DNA from: an uncultured Collinsella sp.
GTDB taxonomy: Bacteria; Actinomycetota; Coriobacteriia; Coriobacteriales; Coriobacteriaceae
Reading direction: 5' to 3'
Assembly (NCBI GenBank): GCA_900541885.1
Contig: UQKW01000031.1
Span: forward strand, 1 to 24,241
DNA: 24,241 nucleotides
Shown piece after piece: positions 17,505 through 24,174 of the stretch. How positions within the stretch are numbered: the first letter of the stretch is position 1; each line of letters starts with the position of its first letter. A model generated the notes under the pieces. That model saw only the letters and a program-made list of their open reading frames with translations. It searched no databases and was not told where the DNA came from. The translations under genes and the position numbers were made by a program.

Positions 17505-17532
17505 AAGCAATTGCTTAATTTTGATTAAGCAA
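17503..17532. repeat. 16-base perfect palindrome plus a third half-site
   Basis: TTAAGCAATTGCTTAA at 17503-17518 is its own reverse complement, and TTAAGCAA recurs at 17525-17532. The right half-site of the palindrome and the third copy also form a 9-base-pair hairpin (TTGCTTAAT/ATTAAGCAA) with a TTTG loop. It could be an operator, a secondary terminator or a recombination site; the sequence alone does not decide. Confidence 0.6.
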
Positions 17533-17776
17533 CAGGGTGCCAAAAATCTACCTGCGCGATAATCGCTTTTTGCGGTTACTTGCGCGTTTTGCACGCGCTT
17601 GTGCCGATTTATTAACGCGACATGAATCTACATACGCGTAGCTGGTATACAGACGAGTACAGGCTGTATTTATCGCGGCGATTTACGCAGATATGGCGAC
17701 TGTAACGAACTAGTGTGTCGCTGTATTTATTCCAGCAGTTCACTTGATCTGTGGACAAGTGAGCGGTTACAACAAA
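17533..17776. other. non-coding stretch with short repeats
   Basis: No convincing gene is present on either strand; open frames here lack ribosome sites and good codon use. Visible structure: GCGCGT/ACGCGC hairpin near 17581-17598, a direct repeat GCTGTATTTAT (in the 17660s and again near 17720), and an inverted repeat CACTTG (17741-17746) / CAAGTG (17756-17761). Base composition is more AT-rich than the core genes. Confidence 0.5.
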
Positions 17777-17960
17777 ACGCCAACCAGGATGGACTCCATA
17801 CGAGGATGCCGCAAAGGTAATGGCGGGGAAGTGCGGCAGGCGCTCTGAGAGCCGCTGTATGCCCCCATTTCTCCTCAACCCGATTACCTGTACAATGAAC
17901 CTCGAATTGTTTGAGTAATCGCCAAAAGAAAAGCCCTCGCAGGATTGCGAGGGCTTTGCG
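17777..17960 (-). repeat. ~184-base 3' module, copy R1 (downstream of pilin-like locus 1)
   Basis: This segment aligns with 19508-19690, with roughly 88% identity by eye over the first 125 bases and weaker identity after. Both copies sit at the same place, just past the stop of a pilin-like locus, and both end in that locus's terminator. The core AGTGCGGCAGGCGCTCTGAG is identical. Differences in the only conserved small open frame (starting MG-YSGSQSACRT) are mostly amino-acid changing, so a structured RNA or DNA repeat fits better than a peptide. No matching copy is seen beyond locus 3. Confidence 0.8.
17925..17957 (-). terminator. rho-independent terminator of pilin-like locus 1
   Basis: On the minus strand AAAGCCCTCGC / GCGAGGGCTTT (17957-17947 and 17940-17930) forms an 11-base-pair stem around a 6-base loop. 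A T-rich TTCTTTT follows. It starts about 13 bases after the locus 1 stop codon and is part of repeat R1. Confidence 0.88.
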
Positions 17961-17970
17961 ATGAAAGAGA

Positions 17971-18918
17971 TCAGAAGCAGAAAGCGGGGAGGACATAAAA
18001 CGAGTCCGTCGCGCTGTAGCTGTAGCAAATACCGCCGCTTTGAACATAGCGAAAGGATGTGGAGCTGCGCGGTCTCACGGAACGAGTCCAGTGGCTATAG
18101 CCTGATGCACCGGAATAGTTCGACCTCGTCACGCCCTTGGATTTGTAGCACTCGTACTGGATGCCGTCAGATTGCATATCCCCGTATACTTCGGTTGCCG
18201 AGAGCAGAAAAACCTTGTCGGTCGTCGCCGAGGGGGCACCGCCCCCGTTACCGCCAACGTTATCGGTTGTCTTTGTGACGGGTTTCACCTTTGACTGGAG
18301 CTCGCTGGGCAGGAGCAACCAGAGGTCACCGCTGTTGAGGCGGGTACGGAGCTCGGACTTATCCCAACCACCGGCATTGGTGTCCGTAGCGTTCATTCTC
18401 TGGCTACCCAAGGCAGAGTTGGTCGCCTCGAACGTCAAGCCTGCCATGCCGCTACCATCGGCCAAGTCGTCGTGGTTGATGCCGATGATACGGTACTCGA
18501 GCGTCTTGCCATTGGTCAGCTTCATCGAGAACTTGGTGCCGGCATCCATGGCGGCCTTGGCCTTGGCGTAGGCGATAGACGATGTACCGTTCTTGGCAAT
18601 GTCTTTGGCAACCGCCTCCTGCTCGTCGAGGGTCCAGTCCTTCGCGTCCTTGGCGATGGCCACCTAGACGGCCGCGGAATCGGCGCCTGCGGAGCCGCCA
18701 CCGGACGCGCCTCCCTCGACGCCGCCGACCGTCCCATTGTTCACCGTGTTGCCGACCAGGTTGGACTGGTTTCGGATGGCTCCGGCCACGCCGGGTCCCG
18801 CGAACACGATGACCAGGCCGATGACGGCAATGATCAGGACGTACTCGATAATTGATTGCCTTCGGAAGCGGGTCGTTTCAGGAGCGACCCCCCCCCCGAA
18901 GGTTAATTGCCGCTGCAT
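17971..18918 (-). pseudogene. pilin-anchored DUF6273-like surface protein, locus 1, interrupted by amber codon
   Basis: A 315-codon gene is split by TAG at 18664-18666 (codon 85). The N-terminal part from ATG 18918 has a leader (MQRQLTFGGGVAPETTRFRR), then Q-S-I-I-E-Y and a hydrophobic helix (VLIIAVIGLVIVFAG) like Flp/class III prepilins, then a Gly-rich linker. The C-terminal part matches the DUF6273 pattern: DTNAGGWDKSELRTRLNSG, LLPSELQSKVK, DKVFLLSATEVYG, and a Tyr/Ser-rich end closing in LPAFCF. Locus 2 has CAG where this has TAG, so one base change explains the stop. Residue -1 of the prepilin cleavage site is Arg, not Gly, so processing should fail. A run of ten G bases lies in the leader. 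As sequenced, only an 84-residue product can be made, unless a GTG restart at 18663 is used. Confidence 0.75.
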
Positions 18919-18936
18919 GCATATACGGCTCCCTTC
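18886..18936 (-). promoter_or_regulatory. locus 1 start region: RBS, two out-of-frame ATGs, G10 tract
   Basis: Reading the minus strand: GAAGGGAG (18936-18929), then ATGCATGCAGCGG with ATG-1 at 18922 and ATG-2 at 18918, four bases apart in different frames. A run of ten G (18897-18888) follows. With G10, ATG-2 reads into the prepilin frame, while ATG-1 would need G9 or G12. ATG-1 has the better ribosome-site spacing (6 bases against 10). Over 30 bases from the G run to the ATGs are identical to the locus 2 start region. Confidence 0.75.
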
Positions 18937-18951
18937 ACTCGGGGTTTGCAA

Positions 18952-19209
18952 TACGAGCCGAGCGTAGGGCTATTCCAAGTATTTGCAACGGTCTTGACGC
19001 TGCGGCAACGATGACGGCAGGGGAGAAAGTCATGCGCTATTAGCGCGGCTATAACGTCCGCTTCGAATGCCGACCGTATTCATATCGAGGCAGCCATTTC
19101 ATACCTTCAGAAAGACAACTGAAAGCCGCAAAAAAGCGGGACCCGGCTATAAGCCGAACCCCGCCCAAGAGAAGCCTTTAGAGCCGAGACAGACAACGCG
19201 TGTGGACAA
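18952..19209. other. intergenic region between antitoxin-like gene and locus 1
   Basis: No gene is seen on either strand in these 258 bases. About 110 bases next to locus 1 resemble the 5' flank of locus 2 (shared elements TACGCT, and GCGGCAACG/GAGGCAACG). This indicates that upstream DNA was duplicated with the gene. The part near 19130-19167 holds the antitoxin terminator. Confidence 0.5.
19130..19167 (-). terminator. terminator of the DUF6290-like gene
   Basis: On the minus strand an imperfect stem (GCGGGG-TTCGGCT with AGCCGGG-TCCCGC around TAT) is followed by TTTTTT at 19135-19130. It lies about 45 bases after the antitoxin-like stop and points the same way. Confidence 0.75.
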
Positions 19210-19437
19210 TCACTCAGCCTCCACCGCCATGCGCACGACCTCTTCCATCGGGTAGCGAGTGCCGCCGTCCCCGTCCAAAGCCTCGTTGTAGGCCTCGATG
19301 TCCGCCATGTCCTCAGCCTTCTCGAACGCGGCCCTTCTCACGAACTCGGAAAAGGTCATGCCCGTGGCGTCCGCATGGCCCTGAATCAAGGCCATTTCGC
19401 CCTCATCGAACTTGACCGCGATCTCGCGCATCGCCAT
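19210..19437 (-). CDS. DUF6290-like / RelB-type antitoxin, orphan
   Basis: This is a 75-residue acidic protein starting MAMREIAVKFDEGEMALI. A beta-strand-then-helix layout follows, with the block GMTFSEFVRRAAFEKAEDM, a pattern typical of ribbon-helix-helix RelB-like antitoxins of the DUF6290 family. The start at 19437 is supported by GGGAG 6 bases upstream. An open frame extending to 19599 runs back into repeat R2 and is probably accidental. A terminator follows the stop. No RelE/ParE-like toxin frame is found on either side, so it looks orphaned or acts as a stand-alone regulator. Its DNA-binding function is inferred from the fold. Confidence 0.75.
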   Translation of the reverse strand: MAMREIAVKFDEGEMALIQGHADATGMTFSEFVRRAAFEKAEDMADIEAYNEALDGDGGTRYPMEEVVRMAVEAE

Positions 19438-19507
19438 GGTCGCTCCCGTAAACGCCGTCATCGAAGTGAATCCATTATCCACCCACCGTATACGCCCCGA
19501 ACTCGAA

Positions 19508-19690
19508 ACACCAAGCAGGATGGACTCTATACGAGGACGCAGCAGAGGTAATGGCGGGGGAGTGCGGCAGGCGCTCTGAGAGCCGCTGTATGACCCCATT
19601 TCTCTTCAATCCGACTACCCGTGCCATGAACCTGAAGCCGTTCGTTCGGTCGCCAAAAGAAAGCACGCGCGGGGTAACGCGGGCTTTGCG
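19508..19690 (-). repeat. ~183-base 3' module, copy R2 (downstream of pilin-like locus 2)
   Basis: This is the homologue of 17777-17960, in the same orientation and at the same position relative to its pilin-like gene. It carries an imperfect minus-strand terminator (AAAGCCCGCG / CGCGCGTGCTTT, then CTTTT) at about 19655-19687. The two copies lie about 1.73 kb apart as direct repeats, so recombination between them would delete locus 1 with the antitoxin gene, or exchange 3' ends. Confidence 0.8.
19655..19687 (-). terminator. probable terminator of pilin-like locus 2
   Basis: A minus-strand imperfect GC-rich stem is followed by CTTTT, starting about 13 bases after the locus 2 stop. It occupies the same place as the stronger locus 1 terminator, but two stem mismatches make it weaker. 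Confidence 0.65.
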
Positions 19691-19699
19691 CTAGACAAG

Positions 19700-20698
19700 C
19701 TAGAAGCACCAGGCGGGGGAGACGCAAAACCAGCCCGGCGCGGAGTTGCTGTCCGACGGATTGCCGCTGCTGTCGACATGGAGGAAGCCCTTCGAGGCGT
19801 TCGGAAACACCGAACGCTCCCACCAACCGCTGCCAATGGCAATGGCAGAGTTGGGATTATAGTTCTCCGTCACCTTGCCTTTGAAGGCCTCGTACTGGGT
19901 GCCCTCGGAGGAAGTCCAGGGATAGGATGCCCAATAGGAGGTGGGGGGCGATCTCAGAGTAGCTGAGCAGGAACAGCTTGTCCGAGGTAGCCGTCACGGC
20001 GGCGTTCTTGTTCTCATCACCGCCCCCGACATTGTTCGATAGCTTTTTGACGGCCTTCACCTTGGACTGGAAATCGGAGGGCATCAGATTCCAGATCTTG
20101 CCGGAGTTCATTTTCTGACGGAGTTCAGACTTCTCCCAACCGCCGGCGTTGGTGTCAATCGCGTTCATGGGGGACCAAATGCCCGTCGTGGTGGTGAGGA
20201 ACGTGAGGCCCGCCTTGCCGGATCCGCCTGCAGGGTCATCATGATTGATGCCGATAATGCGGTAAGTCAGCGTCTTGCCATCGGTGAGCTTCATCGAGAA
20301 CTCGGTGCCGGCATCCATCGCGGCCTTCGCCTTGGCGTAGGCGGGCGACGCCTCGCCCTTGGCGGCGATGTCCTCGGCAACTGCCTTCTGCTCACCGAGG
20401 GTCCAGTCCTTCGCGTGTCCTTCGCGTCCTTGGCGAGCGCCGCCTGGACGGTCGCGGAACCCGCGCCGTTACCGCTGCCGGAACCGCTCGGTTCCCAAGT
20501 CCCACCTGCTGTCCCGTTTACCAATACTCCCGCCACCGTGTTGAACTGGTTCCTGATTGCCGACGAGACCCAAGGGCCGGCTATCATCACAACCAGGACG
20601 ATAATCGCGATGACCAGAACGTACTCGATGGCTCCTTGGCCTCGGAGGCGGGTATTCCTAGGAGATACCCACCCCCCGAAGGTTAATTGCCGCTGCAT
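19700..20698 (-). pseudogene. pilin-anchored DUF6273-like surface protein, locus 2, two frameshifts
   Basis: Paralogue of locus 1. ATG 20698 opens a leader (MQRQLTFGGWVSPRNTRLRG). An intact prepilin site follows with Gly at -1 and Q-G-A-I-E-Y, then a hydrophobic helix (VLVIAIIVLVVMIAG) and a Gly/Ser-rich linker. Frame is lost at an exact 11-base tandem duplication (GTCCTTCGCGT on the plus strand, 20406-20416 and 20417-20427) that locus 1 lacks. It resumes as MDAGTEFSMKLTDGKTLTYR and DTNAGGWEKSELRQKMNSG. Frame is lost again at a six-base homopolymer (19943-19948), where one base fewer restores ...EIAPTSYWASYPW and an ending in SPAWCF. Removing both lesions gives 328 residues. It is not expressed as a full protein in this state. 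Confidence 0.75.
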
Positions 20699-20718
20699 GC
20701 ATATGCGACACTCCCTTC
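20672..20718 (-). promoter_or_regulatory. locus 2 start region: RBS, two out-of-frame ATGs, interrupted G tract
   Basis: Minus strand: GAAGGGAG (20718-20711), ATG-1 at 20702, ATG-2 at 20698, same ATGCATGCAGCGG core. The G tract reads G6-T-G3, so it is broken by a T (coding Trp) and should be far less slippery. It is in frame from ATG-2. This looks like a locked version of the tract in loci 1 and 3. Confidence 0.7.
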
Positions 20719-20776
20719 GCATGGGGATTGATATTGCATGCAGAGCGTACGTTAAATCGAACCGACTAGCCCGTAA

Positions 20777-20802
20777 CGTGCCGCTGAGGCAACGGCGGCA
20801 CG
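20777..20802. repeat. inverted repeat between loci 2 and 3
   Basis: CGTGCCGC (20777-20784) and GCGGCACG (20795-20802) form an 8-base-pair stem with a 10-base loop, between the locus 3 stop and the locus 2 start. No T run follows on either strand, so a classical terminator is doubtful. A similar but imperfect element lies upstream of locus 1. Confidence 0.5.
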
Positions 20803-20847
20803 GGTGCCCGCGCCACATAAACTGCTTGCCGTTTTGTTTCTTCAGAC

Positions 20848-21808
20848 CTACTGCCACGCCTTCGGGAGGATAACGCCGGGGGCGCAGTGATTGAAGTCAC
20901 TATGATTGGCATAGGTTGGGACATTCCAATCGGAACAGTCGAGGTTTAGATTTTTGCAATAGCTAAACATGCCGAGCATATCCATAACATCTGAGGTCTT
21001 CCACCCTGGTCCAAATTTCACGCTTTTCAGCGAACTGTCGGTGGGAAAAAGGAGACGTAAATCGCCGGCTTTCCGCGTCGACCATCCGGAGATGTCAATC
21101 TCCTCGACCTTGTAAAGGTTTTTGAGCGCCGAGTCGAATTCGACGACCGAGGACGTATCCCAGCTTGAAATACTGAAGGAAGTCGCATTGCCGCAATACG
21201 CGAATGCGTGCTGCAGATTTGTGCAGTTCGACATGTCGAACTTTGCCAGATCAAAGCTCTTGCAGTTCTCCATGTACTGAAAGCAAAATGCCAACGAGTG
21301 GATTTCCATGCCATCGTCAATGGCCTTTACGGCCACGATATTATTTCTGTTAGGCCACCAGGGGGCAGTCGTCTTGCCGTCGTTTCCCACGGTCGCGGTG
21401 GCGTATCCATTTTCGAACCCCGTATACACCGCCGTCACGCGGCGGCTGTTGAGCATGTCACCGACTCTGGGGACCCCGCGGCGCTTGTAGAACATGAGGC
21501 TGTGGTCGTCCTCCGAGTACACGGCGAACGCTATCCCGTGAACGGGGTCCACGATGTCGGCGTCGGTCAACGACCCGTTGCCGCCGCCCGTGCCGCCCGA
21601 CTCCCAGCTCCCCTTTGAGATTCCGTTGCCGAGCGTCCCCGCCACCGTGTTGAACTGGTTTGTGATCGCCGACGAGACCCACGGTCCCGCGATCAGCACC
21701 ACCAGGACGATGATCGCGATGATCAGTACGTACTCGACTGTCGACTGCCCCTTCGGGCGGCGGGTAAATCTGGGAGATACCCCCCCCCGAAAGGAATTTC
21801 CGCTGCAT
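20848..21808 (-). pseudogene. pilin-anchored BspA/DUF285-like surface protein, locus 3, out of frame at G9 tract
   Basis: From ATG 21808 the frame breaks at a nine-G tract after MQRKFLS. With eight G, a 319-residue protein results: leader ending RRPKG, prepilin site G|QSTVEY, hydrophobic helix VLIIAIIVLVVLIAG, the shared PWVSSAI-NQFNTVAG stalk start, and a Gly-rich linker. A different C-terminal domain follows. It begins AFAVYSEDDHSLMFYKRRGVP and continues with BspA/DUF285-type repeats (M-x-x-C-K-x-F-D-L, FAYCGNATSFSISSWDTSSV, MFSYCKNLNLDCSDWNV). No other lesion is seen, so this is the most intact copy and probably a phase-OFF state. The start at GTG 21702 would lack the signal and is unlikely. 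Confidence 0.75.
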
Positions 21809-21826
21809 GCATGTGCGGCTCCTCTC
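21780..21826 (-). promoter_or_regulatory. locus 3 start region: RBS, two out-of-frame ATGs, G9 tract
   Basis: Minus strand: GAGAGGAG (21826-21819), ATG-1 at 21812, ATG-2 at 21808, then nine G at 21788-21780. Frame arithmetic: ATG-2 reaches the prepilin frame with G8 or G11, and ATG-1 with G7 or G10. G9 is out of frame from both. Confidence 0.75.
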
Positions 21827-21850
21827 GGATTGCTTTGGCTGATGCTGCAG

Positions 21851-21881
21851 AGGATAGACGCGATTACTAAGGATGAGTCAA
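21851..21881 (-). promoter_or_regulatory. possible promoter upstream of locus 3
   Basis: Minus strand TTGACT (21881-21876) and TATCCT (21856-21851) with a 19-base spacer. TACGCT occupies the equivalent -10 place upstream of loci 1 and 2. The spacer is long and no experiment supports it. Confidence 0.3.
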
Positions 21882-22000
21882 CAATGATGCAGCGGCATTC
21901 ACACTAAGAGGGTAAGGCGTTCGGAGTGACATCCCGTTCCAAAACGTATACTTGATTTAAGGCGGAGTGGAATGTGGGCGCGCAAGGAGATGCGGAATCG

Positions 22001-22627
22001 ATGAGAGCCTCAAAAAAAACTACTGCAGTGTTATCATCTTTCATCCTCTCTATTCTTCCATTTCTGATTCTATGGGCGGCTTGGTCAGTCCTCCCTGATA
22101 CAATTCCCGCTCATTGGAGTGGGGGTGTGGTTGATCGATGGGGTAATAAGCTTGAATTGCTGGTTGTTCCGCTGTTTTCTCTGATTGGTTCTATTGCAAT
22201 TTCTGTGTACCTTATTGTTTCCACGCGGCGAAGAGAGTTCGCGGATTTCTCTGCTCGAATGCGACGGGACTTTGTTGCGTGCTATATTTCTAGTCTTCTT
22301 TTATCGACAACCTGCTCAGTGATAATTGCCGTTTGGGTTCAGTTGATTCTTACGCAAAGCACTGCGGTTGATGGGGGGCTTGGACTATCGATCCTGTATT
22401 CCCTTCCCGGGCTATATGTGATCTTGTGCGCTTTGCCGCCTTTTTATGCGAGCGGCGAGAGCAAAAAGGCGGAGCGCCTGATAACAGTTCTTATTGGCTG
22501 CGCGGAGATTGTTCTTTGTGGAATAGTGCTTGAAGGTTCGGCTGCCTCTTATACGATGATTGGACTGATGATTCTGTTCTGTGCGTTTGAGATTGTGTCA
22601 CAGGTAAGGGATAGCCGGTCCTTATGA
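22001..22627 (+). CDS. DUF1648-domain membrane protein
   Basis: This is a 208-residue membrane protein. The N-terminal hydrophobic helix (VLSSFILSILPFLILWAAW) is followed by LPDTIPAHWSGGVVDRWGNK, the hallmark of DUF1648, found in SdpI-like and related Gram-positive membrane proteins. Further hydrophobic helices lie near 62-85, 110-130, 145-160 and 170-200, then a short charged tail. I choose ATG 22001, with AAGGAG at 21984-21989; GTG 21974 is a weaker alternative. The gene is AT-richer than its neighbours, with many TTT, ATT and TCT codons, which suggests transfer. It is transcribed away from locus 3. An immunity or sensing role, as in SdpI, is only a possibility. Confidence 0.78.
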   Translation: MRASKKTTAVLSSFILSILPFLILWAAWSVLPDTIPAHWSGGVVDRWGNKLELLVVPLFSLIGSIAISVYLIVSTRRREFADFSARMRRDFVACYISSLLLSTTCSVIIAVWVQLILTQSTAVDGGLGLSILYSLPGLYVILCALPPFYASGESKKAERLITVLIGCAEIVLCGIVLEGSAASYTMIGLMILFCAFEIVSQVRDSRSL

Positions 22628-23127
22628 GTTGAATTACGCGCGTGCGGATATAAAGGTTGGCATGTTAAGCTGGTCGTTTTATCGTTCTGGGACATTTGCA
22701 GTAGGATGAGTGGGACTAGGCGCGCTGCGGTGTGATGGTGACGGTTGAGACTTGTATCGCTGCAAATCCGCTGATGCACATTTTGCTATTGGGCTTGAAG
22801 GTGGGACCGGCAGGCCTTTGTTTGGGATGTTCCGGTCGTCCAACGCGTGTTGCACGGCTTTATATTGTTACGCTCGTTCGGCGCTCCGTTGGAGCATTTC
22901 CGGGTTTGTCGGCATCATGACTTGGCCAAGTGACACGCTTGCCGGGACGGTTGTAACGCCGCGCCGGTTCCGTGTGCTCCTTCGTTGTTGGCCTGTCCAG
23001 CCGGGGGCGGATTCGGCCTCATGTTGTGGCGCACGGCCTTCAGGGGCTTCCCCTGGCGAGTTATGTTCGTCCGTATGGGTAAGGGTCGGGTTGAGCTGAC
23101 AATCCCGTGTCGGAAGGGGCTTGGACC
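22628..23127. other. 500 bases without a convincing gene
   Basis: Several open frames exist on both strands, but none combines a ribosome site, sensible codon use and a recognisable protein. Composition shifts from AT-rich on the left to GC-rich on the right. I see no tRNA, CRISPR or clear inverted repeats. It may be decayed coding DNA. Confidence 0.4.
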
Positions 23128-23743
23128 ATGCGCGCGATGACAGAGATTGAGTGGCTGGACGGCCGTGTGACGAAGGTGCCGGAGCTCGCCCTGGGCGATG
23201 CGCTCGGCGAGAGCGTCCAGGCGGAGCTCGATTTCGGGTTCGACGACGTGTTGGAGGGCCTTTGGGTCGAGGTGCGCCATCATGAGCCGGATGAGGACTC
23301 GGACGGCGACCCGCGCGGGAGGGGCTGCGCACTGTACGCGGACTGCCGGTACAGCCTGGTCGAACCGTCGGACCTCGACCGTGTCTTCTGCATCCTTTAC
23401 GAGGGGCAGCCGAGGGTCCAGCCGCGTCGCGGGGGAGCTCGTGAACCTTTCGCGGGCCTGCGCGTTGTCCTGCCTCATGCTCGGATCTCCCTACCCGCCA
23501 GGCGCCCTCGAGGCCCTGGCCGCGTGCGCTCGATACCTCTGCGGTCCGGCTTTCACGTCCGACCTCGCCGCCCGCGTCCGCGCGCGGATCTCATCCGGCC
23601 TCACGCGCTTGAATATCGAGCTGAGCCCAAACGATGACCCACACCCCATCGGTCTTCATGATGATGCCTCGATGAGCCAGCTCGCCCAGAGCTTTCGATA
23701 CAGTCGGTTGAGTCGAACAGACTTTTTTTCGAGCTTGTCCTGA
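23128..23743 (+). pseudogene. unrecognised acidic protein, probably frameshifted near 23436
   Basis: From ATG 23128 (AAGGGG 9 bases upstream) a well-biased, GC3-rich frame encodes an acidic protein (MTEIEWLDGRVTKVPELAL, later DEDSDGDPRG and DLDRVFCILYEG). Codon bias collapses near 23410-23440 and appears in the next frame, as GELVNLSRACALSCLMLGS and GALEALAACARYLCG. Dropping one G from the GGGGG near 23439 joins them into about 204 residues. Without correction the first frame runs to 23637. The last ~150 bases lie opposite the winged-helix gene and show poor coding bias, so the real end is uncertain. I do not recognise the family. Confidence 0.45.
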
Positions 23744-24057
23744 CGCATGAAAAGACCTTTTGTAAGTTCTTTTCCGTTGGCATCCTTCCTATTAGGCCCT
23801 TTGGACGTCTGGAAGGAGCAAATCATGATCAGAATCGCAAGCTGGACGCGATTCTTCGCGACCGCAAATAATGAGTCGTAGGATGGCCTGTTGATTCCAC
23901 TCAGGATCTCGCTCTTTGCAATCTCATCCTGTCGAACGTCAAGCGCCGCCTCCATCTCGCTAGGCGTCTCGGCCTGATCGGCAACCGATGGAGCGTCCGT
24001 GTCTAAAGGCCACGGGAGGCCACGGCCTTTTTGCGGTTTGTAGCTACTTGTACTCAT
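23591..24057 (-). pseudogene. winged-helix DNA-binding protein, split at an A7 tract
   Basis: ATG 24057, with AGAGGA 6 bases upstream, begins MSTSSYKPQKGRGLPWPLD, a low-complexity N-terminus. A helical region (DSLFAVAKNRVQLAILIMIC) and MRQDKLEKK follow. As read, the frame then gives an unlikely tail and stops at 23656. Adding one A to the seven-A run (23729-23723) gives a classic helix-turn-helix: QPTVSKALGELAHRGIIMK, TDGVWVI, ending AQLDIQAREAG at 23591, 155 residues in all. The layout resembles plasmid or phage replication initiators and MarR/GntR-type winged helices; the role is not established. It may be a mobile-element gene. Confidence 0.6.
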
Positions 24058-24174
24058 GTTGATTCCTCTGGTGCGAGGCTATCCAACCCAATTGCCGACT
24101 GTGCCCATAATATGGTTGATTTCCGATCTCAGCCGAACACATTGAGCGGATAGGCCGTTCCCGCAGTTAGCCGA

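Noticed and set aside
17612..18047. Overlapping minus-strand frames in repeat R1 and their counterparts in R2, including a small MG-YSGSQSACRT peptide with a fair ribosome site
   Set aside because: Differences between the two copies are mostly amino-acid changing in that frame, and both neighbouring frames look equally conserved. This fits DNA or RNA conservation rather than protein.
18664..18666. TAG in locus 1 as a recoded amino acid (pyrrolysine)
   Set aside because: The aligned paralogue has CAG, the position is in a linker, and nothing in the window suggests amber recoding.
22752..23478. Open frames on both strands between the DUF1648 gene and the acidic protein gene
   Set aside because: No ribosome sites, atypical Cys/Arg/Pro-rich composition and no recognisable motifs.
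18888..23729. Explaining all accessory-region frameshifts as homopolymer sequencing errors
   Set aside because: Not fully excluded, but the 17 kb core shows only one frameshift despite many runs. The amber codon and the 11-base duplication are not homopolymer errors, and the long G tracts recur at the same place in paralogues.
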